Assembly: GCF_900112285.1 (NCBI RefSeq)
Contig: NZ_FOKZ01000003.1
Coordinates: 62,001-126,000 of the forward strand
DNA: 64,000 bases
From: Polaromonas sp. OV174
GTDB taxonomy: Bacteria > Pseudomonadota > Gammaproteobacteria > Burkholderiales > Burkholderiaceae_C
Direction of reading: 5' to 3'
This document shows, piece by piece, positions 8,586 through 18,723 of the stretch (the first letter of the stretch is position 1; every line of letters begins with the position of its first letter). The notes beneath the pieces are model-generated. The model was not told the DNA's origin, made no database searches, and saw only the letters and a program-made list of their open reading frames with translations. The position numbers and the translations under genes are program-made.

Positions 8586-9896
8586 ATGAAGCTAGCTGAC
8601 AACAAAGCCACCCTGTCATTCAGCAATGGCAGCCCCAGTGTTGATTTGCCGGTTTATCAGGGCAGTGTCGGTCCAGATGTCGTGGACATTCGCAAGCTGT
8701 ATGCCCAAACCGGCATGTTCACTTACGACCCTGGCTTCCTCTCGACGGCGTCGTGCCAGTCCGCCATCACCTACATCGACGGTGACAAGGGCGAACTGCT
8801 GTACCGCGGCTATCCTATCGAGCAGCTGGCCACCAACTGCGACTTCATGGAAACCTGCCACCTGCTGCTCTACGGAGAGCTGCCCAACGGCGAGCAGAAA
8901 AAGGATTTCACCGCCCGCGTGACCAACCACACCATGGTCAACGAGCAGATGCAGTTCTTCCTGCGTGGCTTCCGCCGTGATGCCCACCCCATGGCCATCA
9001 TGACCGGTCTGGTCGGCGCCCTGTCGGCCTTCTACCATGACAGCACCGACATCACGAATCCGGAGCACCGCGAGATCGCGGCGATTCGCCTGATCGCCAA
9101 GATGCCGACCCTGGTCGCCATGGCCTACAAGTACACCGTGGGCCAGCCCTACATGTACCCCAAGAATGAGCTGAGCTACGCCGGCAACTTCCTGCACATG
9201 ATGTTTGCCACGCCCTGCGCTGAGTACAAGGTCAATCCGGTGCTGGAACGCGCCATGGACCGCATCTTCACCCTGCACGCAGACCACGAGCAAAACGCCT
9301 CCACCTCCACGGTGCGCCTGTGCGGCTCGTCAGGCACCAACCCGTTTGCGGCGATTGCCGCTGGCGTGGCCTGCCTGTGGGGCCCGGCGCACGGCGGCGC
9401 CAACGAAGCTTGCCTGAACATGCTGGAAGACATCCAGCGCCAGGGCGGCATCAGCAAGGTCGGCGAGTTCATGGAAAAGGTCAAGGACAAATCGTCCGGC
9501 GTCAAGCTGATGGGCTTTGGTCATCGCGTCTACAAGAACTACGACCCACGCGCCAAGTTGATGCAGGAAACCTGCAACGAAGTGCTGGCCGAACTGGGCC
9601 TGGAAAATGACCCGCTGTTCAAGCTGGCCAAGCAGGTCGAGAAGATCGCGCTGGAAGACGATTACTTCGTGTCCCGCAAGCTCTACCCCAACGTCGACTT
9701 CTACTCCGGCATCGTGCAGCGCGCCATCGGCATTCCCGTGCCGCTGTTCACCGCGATCTTCGCGCTGGCCCGTACCGTCGGCTGGATTGCCCAGCTCAAC
9801 GAAATGATTGGCGATCCTGAGTACAAGATTGGCCGTCCGCGCCAGCTGTTCACCGGCTCGGTGTCGCGTGACGTTGTGCCAATGGCCAAGCGCTAA
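8586..9896 (+). CDS. gltA: Citrate synthase (type II)
   Basis: 436 aa. It condenses acetyl-CoA and oxaloacetate to citrate. Catalytic residues are visible by alignment with the hexameric E. coli enzyme: H269 in [10 protein letters not shown]313 in [14 protein letters not shown] and D371 in [17 protein letters not shown] (231-240) is also conserved. It follows sdhE by 43 bp and ends in a strong terminator, so sdhCDABE-gltA is probably one transcript. Confidence 0.97.
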   Translation: MKLADNKATLSFSNGSPSVDLPVYQGSVGPDVVDIRKLYAQTGMFTYDPGFLSTASCQSAITYIDGDKGELLYRGYPIEQLATNCDFMETCHLLLYGELPNGEQKKDFTARVTNHTMVNEQMQFFLRGFRRDAHPMAIMTGLVGALSAFYHDSTDITNPEHREIAAIRLIAKMPTLVAMAYKYTVGQPYMYPKNELSYAGNFLHMMFATPCAEYKVNPVLERAMDRIFTLHADHEQNASTSTVRLCGSSGTNPFAAIAAGVACLWGPAHGGANEACLNMLEDIQRQGGISKVGEFMEKVKDKSSGVKLMGFGHRVYKNYDPRAKLMQETCNEVLAELGLENDPLFKLAKQVEKIALEDDYFVSRKLYPNVDFYSGIVQRAIGIPVPLFTAIFALARTVGWIAQLNEMIGDPEYKIGRPRQLFTGSVSRDVVPMAKR

Positions 9897-9920
9897 ATCG
9901 CTCCGGCGCTGATCTGACGC

Positions 9921-9956
9921 AAAGCCCGCCCGATGGCAGCATCCGGCGGGCTTTTT
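9921..9956 (+). terminator. Rho-independent terminator after gltA
   Basis: AAAGCCCGCC and GGCGGGCTTT form a 10-bp stem around a 14-nt loop, followed by a T run. It lies 25 bp after the gltA stop. Confidence 0.9.
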
Positions 9957-9981
9957 AACGCCTTGGCACTGAATATCTACC

Positions 9982-10029
9982 GCTATATTTTTTATAGCTT
10001 GTAGCGCATGCCTGACAAGGGCCAGAGGC
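9982..10029 (+). repeat. 48-nt dispersed element, copy 2 (gltA-lysR gap)
   Basis: GCTA-N9-TAGCT-N4-GCGC-N11-GGGCCAGAGGC, plus orientation. It lies between the gltA terminator and the LysR gene. The rest of the 272-bp gap is AT-richer and shows no ORF. Confidence 0.8.
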
Positions 10030-10168
10030 ATAAAACATTAAAAATTCTCTGCCAATACGGCCAAAAGACGGATTTGGCAAGCCAGTCATCTCCGATTGCG
10101 ATGACAAGGGAATCAATAAGACTGCAAAATATCGATACATCATCGTCAATCACGACGACGCCATACCC

Positions 10169-11122
10169 ATGACCGCCAAAAGCTCAGAACGCAATTTCGC
10201 CCGCCGCATAGACCTGACCTCGCTTCAGCTCTTTGTGGCGGTGTGCGAACTGGGCAGCATAGGCAAGGCGGCGGAGCGCGAGTACATCGCCGCTTCGGCC
10301 GTCAGCAAGCGCCTGTCGGACCTGGAAGGCACGCTGGACACGCCGCTGCTGTATCGCCACACCCGTGGCGTGGACTTGACGCCGGCCGGAGAAAGCCTGT
10401 TGCACCATGCGCGCACGGTGCTCTTCAGCCTGGAAAAAATGCAGGGCGAACTGAGCGAATACGCCAACGGCGTGCGCGGCCATGTGCGGGTACACGCCAG
10501 CATTTCAGCCATCGTGCAGTTCCTGCCCGAAGACCTGGGCGCCTTCATACGCCAGCACGCCGAGATCAAGATTGACCTGGAAGAGCATCTGAGCACCGAG
10601 GTGGTTCGCGCCGTGCAGGAAGGCGCGGCCGACCTCGGCATCTGCAACACCGCCCACGGCACCGGCGAGCTGCAAACACAGCCCTACCGCAGCGACAAAC
10701 TGGTGCTGATCGTGCCCAAAGGCCATGACCTGTGCGCGCAAGGCGCTATCAATTTTGCTGATGCGCTGGATTACGACCAGGTCGGCCTGCATTCCAACAG
10801 CTCGATTTACCTGGCCATGCGCCAGGCCGCCGCCGCCGTCGGCCGCACCATCAAGCTGCGCATTCACGTCACCGGCCTGGACGCCATGTGCCGCATGATC
10901 CACAACGGATTGGGCGTCGGCGTGATGCCGCAGCGCGCTTTCGAGCTCATGCACGGTGTCGGTGAACTGCAATCCGTGGCCCTGCTGGATGACTGGGCGA
11001 CGCGTCAGATCCAGCTGGTGGCGCGCGATTTCTCCACCCTGCCGCTGACCGCCCGGCTGCTGGTCGATCACCTGACGCTGGGCCAGCCCGCCGCGCTGGC
11101 GGTTGCCCACCCGGCGGCCTAA
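10169..11122 (+). CDS. LysR-family transcriptional regulator upstream of leuCDB
   Basis: 317 aa. A LysR-type winged helix-turn-helix occupies about residues 15-75 ([38 protein letters not shown]). The periplasmic-binding-protein-like effector domain follows (about 100-305). It is only 41 bp upstream of leuC and on the same strand, unlike the divergent arrangement usual for LysR regulators. Control of leucine synthesis is possible but not shown by the sequence; many close family members of this type are uncharacterised. Confidence 0.85.
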   Translation: MTAKSSERNFARRIDLTSLQLFVAVCELGSIGKAAEREYIAASAVSKRLSDLEGTLDTPLLYRHTRGVDLTPAGESLLHHARTVLFSLEKMQGELSEYANGVRGHVRVHASISAIVQFLPEDLGAFIRQHAEIKIDLEEHLSTEVVRAVQEGAADLGICNTAHGTGELQTQPYRSDKLVLIVPKGHDLCAQGAINFADALDYDQVGLHSNSSIYLAMRQAAAAVGRTIKLRIHVTGLDAMCRMIHNGLGVGVMPQRAFELMHGVGELQSVALLDDWATRQIQLVARDFSTLPLTARLLVDHLTLGQPAALAVAHPAA

Positions 11123-11163
11123 AATTATTCGATAAACCACGAAGAGACCACGAAGGAAAACCC

Positions 11164-12615
11164 ATGGGACGCACCCTTTACGACAAGATCTGGGACGAGC
11201 ACGTTGTTCACACCGAAGAAGACGGCACGGCCATTCTGTACATAGACCGCCACCTGGTGCATGAAGTCACCAGCCCGCAAGCCTTCGAAGGCCTGCGCGA
11301 AGCCGGCCGCAAGGTCTGGCGCATCAGCTCCATTGTCGCCACGGCCGACCACAACACGCCCACCACCGGCTGGGAGCTGGGCTATGACGGCATCACCGAC
11401 CTGGTCAGCAAGGAGCAGATCACCACGCTGGACGCCAACATCAAGGAATTCGGCGCCGCCGCCTTTTTCCCCTTCATGTCCAAACGCCAGGGCATCGTCC
11501 ATGTGATTGGCCCCGAAAACGGTGCCACCCTGCCCGGCATGACCGTGGTGTGCGGTGACTCGCACACCTCCACCCATGGCGCGTTTGGCGCGTTGGCGCA
11601 CGGCATCGGCACCAGCGAGGTCGAGCATGTCATGGCCACGCAAACCCTGCTGGCCAAAAAAGCCAAGAACATGCTGATCAAGGTCGAGGGCAAATGCACC
11701 CCCGGCGTGACCGCCAAGGACATCGTGCTGGCGATTATTGGAAAAATCGGTACGGCAGGTGGCACCGGCTACACCATAGAATTCGCCGGCGCTGCCATCC
11801 GCGAGCTCAGCATGGAGGGCCGCATGACGGTCTGCAACATGGCCATCGAAGGCGGCGCCCGCGCCGGCCTGGTGGCGGTTGATCAGAAAACCATAGATTA
11901 CGTGAAGGGCCGCCTGCTGGCGCCCGGAACGGATGCACAAACTGGCCAGTTTGTGGGGGGCGTCGAGTGGGACCAAGCCGTTCAGTACTGGGCGACCTTG
12001 CACTCCGATGCCGACGCGACATTTGACGCCGTGGTCGAGCTCGATGCCAGCCAGATCCTGCCGCAAGTCACCTGGGGCACCTCGCCCGAGATGGTCTTGT
12101 CCATTGAAGGCCGGGTGCCCGATCCCGACAAGGAAAAAGACGCCAACAAGCGCGGCGCGATTGAGCGTGCACTCACCTACATGGGCCTGGAGCCGGGCAA
12201 GGCGCTGAACGACCTCTACGTTGACAAGGTCTTCATCGGCTCCTGCACCAACAGCCGCATCGAAGACATGCGCGAAGCCGCCGCCGTCGTCAAGAAGCTG
12301 GGCCAGAAAGTGGCCAAGAACATCAAGCTGGCCATGGTGGTACCGGGCTCCGGCCTGGTCAAGGAACAGGCCGAGCGCGAAGGCCTGGATGTGATCTTCA
12401 AGGCCGCCGGCTTTGAATGGCGCGAACCCGGCTGCTCCATGTGCCTGGCCATGAATGCCGACCGGCTGGAGCCGGGCGAGCGCTGTGCCTCGACCAGCAA
12501 CCGCAACTTCGAAGGCCGGCAGGGCGCCGGCGGCCGCACCCATCTGGTCAGCCCGGCCATGGCCGCCGCCGCGGCCGTGCACGGCCACTTCGTCGACATC
12601 CGCAAATTCTCCTGA
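11164..12615 (+). CDS. leuC: 3-isopropylmalate dehydratase large subunit
   Basis: 483 aa. With LeuD it isomerises 2-isopropylmalate to 3-isopropylmalate in leucine synthesis. It belongs to the aconitase superfamily; the 4Fe-4S ligands are visible as Cys in [14 protein letters not shown] and the CSMC pair in [41 protein letters not shown] is the conserved N-terminal signature region. An AAGGAAAA site precedes the ATG. Confidence 0.96.
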   Translation: MGRTLYDKIWDEHVVHTEEDGTAILYIDRHLVHEVTSPQAFEGLREAGRKVWRISSIVATADHNTPTTGWELGYDGITDLVSKEQITTLDANIKEFGAAAFFPFMSKRQGIVHVIGPENGATLPGMTVVCGDSHTSTHGAFGALAHGIGTSEVEHVMATQTLLAKKAKNMLIKVEGKCTPGVTAKDIVLAIIGKIGTAGGTGYTIEFAGAAIRELSMEGRMTVCNMAIEGGARAGLVAVDQKTIDYVKGRLLAPGTDAQTGQFVGGVEWDQAVQYWATLHSDADATFDAVVELDASQILPQVTWGTSPEMVLSIEGRVPDPDKEKDANKRGAIERALTYMGLEPGKALNDLYVDKVFIGSCTNSRIEDMREAAAVVKKLGQKVAKNIKLAMVVPGSGLVKEQAEREGLDVIFKAAGFEWREPGCSMCLAMNADRLEPGERCASTSNRNFEGRQGAGGRTHLVSPAMAAAAAVHGHFVDIRKFS

Positions 12616-12629
12616 ACAAGGCCCGCATC

Positions 12630-13280
12630 ATGCAGAAATTCACCGTACACCAAGGCCTGGTCGCGCCCATGGACCGCGAGAATGTCGACACCGACGCTAT
12701 CATTCCCAAGCAGTTCCTCAAGTCGATCAAAAAAACCGGCTTTGGCGTCAACCTGTTTGACGAATGGCGCTACCTGGATGCCGGCTTTCCCGGCCAGGAC
12801 CCGGCCAGCCGCAAGCCCAACCCCGACTTCGTGCTGAACCAGCCGCGCTACAAAGGCGCGTCCATCCTGCTGGCGCGCAAGAACTTTGGCTGCGGCTCCT
12901 CGCGCGAACACGCGCCCTGGGCGCTGGACCAGTTCGGCTTTCGCTGCATCATTGCCCCCAGCTACGCCGACATCTTTTTCAACAACAGCTTCAAGAACGG
13001 CCTCTTGCCCATCGTCCTGCCAGAAGCCCAGGTGGCCCAGCTGTTTGACGAAGCCCTGGCCTTCCCCGGCTATAAGCTCACGGTGGACCTGGAGCGCCAG
13101 GTCATCGTCAAGCCACAGGGCGAGGAACTGCCGTTTGACGTGCAGGCCTTTCGCAAATACTGCCTGCTCAACGGTTTTGACGACATCGGCCTGACCCTGC
13201 GCCAAAGCGACAAGATCAAGGCCTTCGAGGCCGAGCGTCTGGCGACCAAGCCCTGGCTGGCGCACACCGTTGCCGGCTGA
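12630..13280 (+). CDS. leuD: 3-isopropylmalate dehydratase small subunit
   Basis: 216 aa, the swivelling domain partner of LeuC. Recognisable motifs are [14 protein letters not shown], the active-site loop [15 protein letters not shown] and [20 protein letters not shown]. The ATG lies 14 bp after the leuC stop. A longer frame from within leuC is a shadow. Confidence 0.96.
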   Translation: MQKFTVHQGLVAPMDRENVDTDAIIPKQFLKSIKKTGFGVNLFDEWRYLDAGFPGQDPASRKPNPDFVLNQPRYKGASILLARKNFGCGSSREHAPWALDQFGFRCIIAPSYADIFFNNSFKNGLLPIVLPEAQVAQLFDEALAFPGYKLTVDLERQVIVKPQGEELPFDVQAFRKYCLLNGFDDIGLTLRQSDKIKAFEAERLATKPWLAHTVAG

Positions 13281-13306
13281 AATTTCGCCATTTATAGATC
13301 AAATAA

Positions 13307-13354
13307 TGCTCTAACCCAATAGATACGGGTGCAAGCAGCTACCAAAAAGATAGT
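13307..13354 (-). repeat. 48-nt dispersed element, copy 3 (leuD-leuB junction)
   Basis: On the minus strand: ACTA-N9-TAGCT-N4-GCAC-N11-GGGTTAGAGCA. It fills most of the 78-bp leuD-leuB gap and ends 4 bp before the leuB ATG, leaving no good ribosome-binding site of its own. A GTG in it (13329) opens a ten-codon in-frame extension of leuB. Confidence 0.8.
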
Positions 13355-13358
13355 AACC

Positions 13359-14429
13359 ATGAAAATCGCAATTCTCCCGGGTGATGGCATAGGCACCGAA
13401 ATCGTCGCCGAGGCCGTCAAGGTCCTGAAGGCGCTGGATCTTCGTTTTGAAACCGAAACCGCCCTGGTCGGCGGCGCCGCTTACGACGCCCATGGCCACC
13501 CGCTGCCTGAGGCCACGCTCAAGCTGGCCAAGGAATCGGACGCCGTGCTGTTCGGCGCGGTCGGCGACTGGAAATACGACACGCTGGACCGCCCGCTGCG
13601 GCCCGAGCAAGCCATCCTCGGTCTGCGCAAAAACTTGGGGTTGTTCGCCAACTTCCGTCCCGCCATTTGCTACCCGCAGCTGGTGGACGCCTCCAGCCTG
13701 AAGCGTGAGCTGGTCTCCGGCCTGGACATCCTGATCATTCGCGAGCTGACCGGAGATATCTACTTTGGCCAGCCGCGCGGCCGCCGGGTTTCGCCAGACG
13801 GACACTTCCCGGGCAGCGAAGAAGCCTTCGACACCATGCGCTACTCGCGCCCAGAAATCGAACGCATCGCCCATGTGGCCTTCCAGGCCGCCCGCAAGCG
13901 CAGCAAGCGCGTGACCAGCGTCGACAAGGCCAATGTGCTGGAAACCTTTCAGCTCTGGAAAGATGTCGTCACAGAGGTCGGCAAAGAGTATCCCGACGTC
14001 GCGCTGGACCACATGTATGTGGACAACGCCGCCATGCAGCTGGTCAAGGCACCCAAGAAATTCGACGTGGTGGTCACCGGCAATATGTTTGGCGACATCC
14101 TCTCCGACGCAGCTGCCATGCTGACCGGCTCCATAGGCATGCTGCCTTCGGCCAGCCTGAACGCCAAGAACCAGGGCTTGTACGAACCCAGCCACGGCAG
14201 CGCGCCCGACATCGCCGGTAAAGGCGTGGCCAATCCATTGGCGACGATTTTGAGCGCCGCCATGATGCTGCGCTTCAGCCTGAACCAGCCAGAAGCCGCC
14301 GCCCGCATTGAAAAAGCCGTGGACGCCGTACTGAGCCAGGGCCTGCGCACGCCTGACATCTACAGCGAAGGCACCACCCGTGTCGGCACCGTGGAAATGG
14401 GCGACGCGGTGGTGAAGGCGCTGAACTGA
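13359..14429 (+). CDS. leuB: 3-isopropylmalate dehydrogenase
   Basis: 356 aa. NAD-dependent oxidative decarboxylation of 3-isopropylmalate, the third step of leucine synthesis. It shows [15 protein letters not shown], the substrate segment [31 protein letters not shown] and [24 protein letters not shown]. The start at [10 protein letters not shown] agrees with the family. An upstream in-frame GTG at 13329 would add ten residues encoded by the repeat element; I regard that as unlikely but possible. Confidence 0.96.
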   Translation: MKIAILPGDGIGTEIVAEAVKVLKALDLRFETETALVGGAAYDAHGHPLPEATLKLAKESDAVLFGAVGDWKYDTLDRPLRPEQAILGLRKNLGLFANFRPAICYPQLVDASSLKRELVSGLDILIIRELTGDIYFGQPRGRRVSPDGHFPGSEEAFDTMRYSRPEIERIAHVAFQAARKRSKRVTSVDKANVLETFQLWKDVVTEVGKEYPDVALDHMYVDNAAMQLVKAPKKFDVVVTGNMFGDILSDAAAMLTGSIGMLPSASLNAKNQGLYEPSHGSAPDIAGKGVANPLATILSAAMMLRFSLNQPEAAARIEKAVDAVLSQGLRTPDIYSEGTTRVGTVEMGDAVVKALN

Positions 14430-14441
14430 CGTTTTTTCGCA

Positions 14442-14479
14442 GCAAACCACCTCAAATCCACGTTGTGACGGTGGTTTGC
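14442..14479. repeat. 10-bp perfect inverted repeat after leuB
   Basis: GCAAACCACC (14442-14451) and GGTGGTTTGC (14470-14479) around an 18-nt loop, 12 bp after the leuB stop. No T run follows on the plus strand, so it is not a textbook terminator. It could protect or Rho-terminate the leu transcript. Confidence 0.5.
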
Positions 14480-14527
14480 CCAAAAGCCCAGGCCGGCCTG
14501 ATGGCAAGCCTGGCTACAATCTCAACC

Positions 14528-14632
14528 ATGTATCAAAGTCCCGCCATTTCCCACTGCCTCGCCGCCTTGCGTGCGGGACGTGCGGCGCCGGTTTTGATCC
14601 AGATCACCAAAACGACCACCATTAAAGGCTAG
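14528..14632 (+). CDS. Candidate leader peptide of asd (Ile/Thr/Lys-rich)
   Basis: 34 codons, from ATG at 14528 to TAG at 14630-14632, 82 bp upstream of asd. The peptide starts MYQSPAISHC and ends VLIQITKTTTIKG: eight consecutive residues are Ile, Thr or Lys, all made through the pathway branch that Asd feeds. A TACAAT -10 hexamer at 14515-14520 would place the transcript start at or just before the ATG, implying a leaderless message. The ORF is followed by alternative hairpins and a T8 tract. The family is not one I recognise. The functional assignment is inference by analogy with thrL-type attenuators. Confidence 0.5.
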   Translation: MYQSPAISHCLAALRAGRAAPVLIQITKTTTIKG

Positions 14633-14637
14633 CAAGC

Positions 14638-14691
14638 CCGGTTCGTCGTGCCCGCTGGCTCGATGAGCCGGACCAAAAAGCCGTTTTTTTT
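14638..14691 (+). promoter_or_regulatory. Possible attenuator structure before asd
   Basis: Two mutually exclusive hairpins share the arm 14665-14669: CCGGTTC (14638-14644) with GAGCCGG (14665-14671), and GGCTC (14657-14661) with GAGCC (14665-14669). A T8 run lies at 14684-14691. The T run is 12 nt after the stem, so this is not a compact intrinsic terminator. GGCT/AGCC pairing with the end of the leader ORF is also possible. Confidence 0.35.
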
Positions 14692-14714
14692 CGTACTTTT
14701 TGAAGGGCAATCCC

Positions 14715-15854
14715 ATGAAACTCAAAGGCAACCTCACAGGACTCGTCGGCTGGCGCGGCATGGTGGGTTCGGTGTTGATCGACCGCATGCAAGCCGAAGG
14801 CGACTTCGAGCTGATCGAACCGGTTTTCTTCTCGACCTCCAACGCCGGCGGCAAAGCCCCGGCCCAGGCCAAGAATGAAACCACGCTGAAAGACGCCTAC
14901 GACATCGAGGCCCTGAAGAAGTGCGACATCATCATCACCGCGCAGGGCGGCGACTACACCAGCGAGGTTTTCCCCAAGCTGCGCGCTGCCGGCTGGACCG
15001 GCCACTGGATTGACGCCGCCTCCACGCTGCGCATGAACGACGACGCCGTCATCATCCTGGACCCGGTGAATCTGCCCGTCATCCAAAATGCCATGGCCAA
15101 GGGCGGCAACAACTGGGTGGGCGGCAACTGCACCGTCAGCTGCATGCTGATGGGCGTGGGCGCGCTGTACAAGGCCGGCCTGGTCGAGTGGATGACCAGC
15201 ATGACCTACCAGGCCGCTTCCGGCGGTGGTGCCCAGCACATGCGCGAGCTGCTGACGCAATTCGGCACGCTCAACGGCGAAGTCAAGGCGCTTCTGGACG
15301 ACCCGAAATCGGCCATCCTGGAAATCGACCGCCGCATCCTGGCCAAGCAGCAGTCGCTGAGCACCGGTGAAACCGCCAACTTCGGCGTTCCGCTGGGCGG
15401 CTCGCTGATCCCCTGGATCGACAAGGACCTGGGCGACGGCATGAGCAAGGAAGAATGGAAGGGCGGCGCCGAGACCAACAAGATTCTGGGTCAGGGCGCG
15501 AGCTTTGGCACGGCCGAAACGCCGGTCGATGGCTTTTGCGTGCGCATTGGTGCCATGCGCTGCCACAGCCAGGCGCTGACCTTCAAGCTCAAGAAAGACG
15601 TGCCGCTGGCCGACATCGAAGCCATGATCGCCGCCGATAACGAATGGGTCAAAGTGGTGCCCAACACGCGCGAAGCCTCCATCAAAGACCTGACACCTGT
15701 GGCCGTCACCGGCACCATGCAGATTCCGGTCGGCCGCCTGCGCAAGCTGGCCATGGGGCCAGAATACCTGGGTGCCTTCACTGTCGGCGACCAGTTGCTA
15801 TGGGGTGCCGCCGAGCCGCTGCGCCGCATGCTGCGCATCCTGTTACAGGCCTGA
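14715..15854 (+). CDS. asd: Aspartate-semialdehyde dehydrogenase
   Basis: 379 aa. NADPH-dependent reduction of aspartyl phosphate to aspartate semialdehyde, the precursor of Lys, diaminopimelate, Thr, Met and Ile. It has [11 protein letters not shown] (residues 11-21), the catalytic Cys in GGNCTVS (C139), and the C-terminal part with [16 protein letters not shown] containing the catalytic His. An AAGGG site lies 6 bp before the ATG; an in-frame start 15 bp upstream is less well placed. The gene stands alone between leuB and fimV, with its own leader region. Confidence 0.96.
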   Translation: MKLKGNLTGLVGWRGMVGSVLIDRMQAEGDFELIEPVFFSTSNAGGKAPAQAKNETTLKDAYDIEALKKCDIIITAQGGDYTSEVFPKLRAAGWTGHWIDAASTLRMNDDAVIILDPVNLPVIQNAMAKGGNNWVGGNCTVSCMLMGVGALYKAGLVEWMTSMTYQAASGGGAQHMRELLTQFGTLNGEVKALLDDPKSAILEIDRRILAKQQSLSTGETANFGVPLGGSLIPWIDKDLGDGMSKEEWKGGAETNKILGQGASFGTAETPVDGFCVRIGAMRCHSQALTFKLKKDVPLADIEAMIAADNEWVKVVPNTREASIKDLTPVAVTGTMQIPVGRLRKLAMGPEYLGAFTVGDQLLWGAAEPLRRMLRILLQA

Positions 15855-16002
15855 ACCTGGCAAAAGGATTGGCCGCAACCAGCGGTCAATCCTCGCCAGC
15901 AACTGTTACAAGACGTTGTCAGCAGACAACAATTAAAACTTGCAATCTGGTGCTAAATCGTCGTGTCAAAACTTAAGCGATGTCTTAGCTTGTCAGCCTA
16001 AT

Positions 16003-16049
16003 GCCTTGATGTTAAGGTTGTTTTTCGAAAATTCGCATCAAGGCTTTTT
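16003..16049 (+). terminator. Terminator-like hairpin between asd and fimV
   Basis: GCCTTGATG (16003-16011) pairs perfectly with CATCAAGGC (16036-16044) around a 24-nt loop and is followed by TTTTT. It lies 148 bp after asd and 58 bp before the fimV ATG. It may end asd transcripts or attenuate fimV. The rest of the 252-bp asd-fimV gap shows no ORF. Confidence 0.6.
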
Positions 16050-16106
16050 GTGCGTTTAACCAGAATTAAGTTACATGTTGACCGAGCACCGGAGGCTCAA
16101 AACCCC

Positions 16107-18680
16107 ATGAATAATCGCGGTCGTTGGCGTATTGGCGCCTTGGCAAGTGCCATTGCGTTGCTGGGTAGCGTGGCGAGCCTGGAGGCGCATGCTTTGGCAC
16201 TGGGCCGAATCACGGTGCAATCTGCCCTGGGTGAGCCTCTGCGCGCAGAAATTGACATTCCAGACATCACGACAGAAGAGGCCGCCAGCCTGCGAGCAGG
16301 CGTAGCCCCCGTGGATAGCTTCAAGGCTGCGGGGCTTGAATACACCACTGCGCTGACCGGACTGGAAATCAATTTGCAGCGCCGTGCGGACGGTCGGGCT
16401 TATCTGCGCCTGAGCAGCAGCCGGCCCATCACCGAGCCTTTCGTGGACCTGATACTTCAGGCCAACTGGGCCTCGGGACGCATCAGCCGCGACTACACCA
16501 TGCTGTTCGACCCGCCCAACTTGCGCGCCAACAGCGCCATTGCGGCGGCACCTACCGCCCCAATGCTGTCACGACCCGTAGCCCCCATTGCAACGCTACC
16601 CGCCAGACCCCAGGCCACCCAGCCAGCACCTGCGGCCCGCCCTGCACCGCTAGCCAAAGCGCCTGCCCCCAAGCCGATCCAGATTGAGAAAGCAGCTGCT
16701 GGCGACAAACAAATCACCGTGAAAGCCGGAGACACCGCCAGCAAGATTGCCGCACAAAACAAGGCCGCCAGCGTCTCGCTGGACCAGATGCTGGTAGCCT
16801 TGCTCAGGAGCAACCCCGAGGCCTTCATTGGCGGCAACATCAACCGGATCAAGTCTGGCGCGGTACTGGATGTTCCCAGTGCGGAAGCCGCCAGCGCTGT
16901 CTCCCCTGGTGAGGCCAGCCAGACCATCGTTGCCCAAAGCAAGGATTTCAACGCATTTCGCCGCAAACTGGCAGAAAACGTGCCGGCCACGCAAGTCGCC
17001 AGCGCAGACCGCCAAGCCGGCGGCAAGGTGCAAGCCAAGGTTGAAGACCGCGCGCCAGCCAACGCCACGCCCGACAAGCTGACCCTCTCCAAAGGAGCGA
17101 TTCAAGGCAAGCCCGCCGCCACGCTCGAGGACAAGATTGCCACGGACAAGCAGGCCAAAGACACCGCCAGCCGCATGGCGGAGCTGTCCAAAAACATCGA
17201 CGATCTCAATAAATTAAGCGCGCCTCCTACCGCTGCCAGTACGGCCACCGCACCTGTAGCGGCCGTATCAGCCACTTCAGTCCTAGCGGCCCCCGCCGCC
17301 GTGCCCAGTTCAGCCCCGAGCAGCAGCGCGGCAACGCCAGCGGCTGAGCCAGTGCCCGCCCTGCAGGCAGCCAGTGCCGCGGCTTCGCCGGCCAGTGCCG
17401 TCGCCGTGGCAGCCCCCAAACCCGTACCGAGTGCCCAACCGCAACCGGAATCCAGCTTGATTGACAGCGTACTCGACAATCCTTTGCTGTTGCCTGGCGC
17501 AGCGGGCCTGTTGGCGCTATTGGCAGGCTTGGGCTTGTACCGCTACCGCCAGCGCAACAAGAATGGTCAAGTGGACAGCTCCTTCCTGGAAAGCCGCCTG
17601 CAACCCGACTCTTTCTTCGGCGCCAGCGGTGGCCAGCGCATTGACACCAGTGAAAGCAACGTCACGGGCTCGTCGCTGGCTTACTCTTCCAGCCAGCTGG
17701 ATGCAGCAGGCGATGTGGATCCGGTCGCCGAAGCCGATGTTTACCTGGCCTACGGACGCGATCTGCAAGCCGAGGAAATCCTCAAGGAAGCCCTGCACAC
17801 CAGCCCCACGCGTGTTGCCATCCATGCCAAGCTGCTCGAAATTTACGGCAAACGTCGCGACAGCAAGGCGTTTGAAGGCGTGGCCGTGGAGGCCTTCAAC
17901 CTGACGCAGGGTTTCGGCCCCGAGTGGGCTTATATCTCGGAAATCGGTCGCGACCTGGATCCTGCCAACCCGATGTACCAAACCGGCAGCGCGCATGCAA
18001 ATAACGCAGCCCCCGCCGTCAAAACAGCAGTCACGGCGCCGCTGGACCAGCCTCAAACGCTGTCAGTTGCGGCAGCCGCTGCTACGGCCGCTAGCGCCGA
18101 CATAGATCTGGATCTTGACCTGGATTTCTCTCTGACCGACGATGAGCCGAGTTTGCACACCGCCCCGGCCAGCATTTCAGCCTTTGCGCCTGCCGCACCA
18201 GAGCATGCTGTCGACACTCCCGCCGCCATTTCACCAAACCCGGTCTTTGATGACCTGGACTTGAATTTCGACCTCGCGACGGCGGAACTGCCTGCGGCCT
18301 CAGTGGCTGATCCGGCCGCCGCAGTTGACCTTTCCCACCCGGGGCTTGACTTCCCCACCGACGAACTGAGTTTCACGTCCGAGCCTTTTGCAGCACCCGA
18401 GCCCGTCAAACCTGCACCCGCCCAGACACACGCCGACAACGGCATGCTTGAGTTCGATCTGAGTGCGCTGTCACTGGATCTCGGTCCTTCGACAGAAGCA
18501 CCTGCGCATGCCTTGACGGCCTCGCCCGAAGACCCGCTTGAAATCAAGTTCTTGCTGGCTGAAGAATTCCGCTCCCTGGGGGATCCGGATGGTGCCAAAT
18601 CGCTGGCCGATGAGGTGTTGAGCAAAGCCAGCGGGCCCCTGAAGGTCAAGGTACAGGCGTTTCTCAACGCCCTGTCGTGA
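16107..18680 (+). CDS. fimV: FimV-family cell-pole / type IV pilus assembly protein
   Basis: 857 aa. A signal peptide (about residues 1-30, ALASAIALLGSVASLEAHA) is followed by the FimV N-terminal domain (LGRITVQSALGEPLRAEIDI). A LysM peptidoglycan-binding domain lies at about 202-256 (ITVKAGDTASKIAAQNKAA). Then come long Ala/Pro/Ser-rich stretches, one membrane helix at about 458-478 (LPGAAGLLALLAGLGLYRYRQR), an acidic cytoplasmic part with a TPR-like segment (DVYLAYGRDLQAEEILKEALH), and the FimV C-terminal domain (EIKFLLAEEFRSLGDPDGAKSLADEVL). FimV homologues organise cell poles, type IV pili and twitching motility. The ATG at 16107 has GGAGG 11 bp upstream. Confidence 0.9.
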   Translation: MNNRGRWRIGALASAIALLGSVASLEAHALALGRITVQSALGEPLRAEIDIPDITTEEAASLRAGVAPVDSFKAAGLEYTTALTGLEINLQRRADGRAYLRLSSSRPITEPFVDLILQANWASGRISRDYTMLFDPPNLRANSAIAAAPTAPMLSRPVAPIATLPARPQATQPAPAARPAPLAKAPAPKPIQIEKAAAGDKQITVKAGDTASKIAAQNKAASVSLDQMLVALLRSNPEAFIGGNINRIKSGAVLDVPSAEAASAVSPGEASQTIVAQSKDFNAFRRKLAENVPATQVASADRQAGGKVQAKVEDRAPANATPDKLTLSKGAIQGKPAATLEDKIATDKQAKDTASRMAELSKNIDDLNKLSAPPTAASTATAPVAAVSATSVLAAPAAVPSSAPSSSAATPAAEPVPALQAASAAASPASAVAVAAPKPVPSAQPQPESSLIDSVLDNPLLLPGAAGLLALLAGLGLYRYRQRNKNGQVDSSFLESRLQPDSFFGASGGQRIDTSESNVTGSSLAYSSSQLDAAGDVDPVAEADVYLAYGRDLQAEEILKEALHTSPTRVAIHAKLLEIYGKRRDSKAFEGVAVEAFNLTQGFGPEWAYISEIGRDLDPANPMYQTGSAHANNAAPAVKTAVTAPLDQPQTLSVAAAAATAASADIDLDLDLDFSLTDDEPSLHTAPASISAFAPAAPEHAVDTPAAISPNPVFDDLDLNFDLATAELPAASVADPAAAVDLSHPGLDFPTDELSFTSEPFAAPEPVKPAPAQTHADNGMLEFDLSALSLDLGPSTEAPAHALTASPEDPLEIKFLLAEEFRSLGDPDGAKSLADEVLSKASGPLKVKVQAFLNALS

Positions 18681-18723
18681 GCGCGGGCCCGAGCGCCCTG
18701 CGCTCGCCGGCGTGGAGTTTTCC

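Noticed and set aside
10740-10790. GCTATCAATTTTG...GCTGATGCGC in the LysR gene
   Set aside because: It needs a 3-nt deletion to fit the element, and the right block is missing; the encoded segment is ordinary for LysR proteins.
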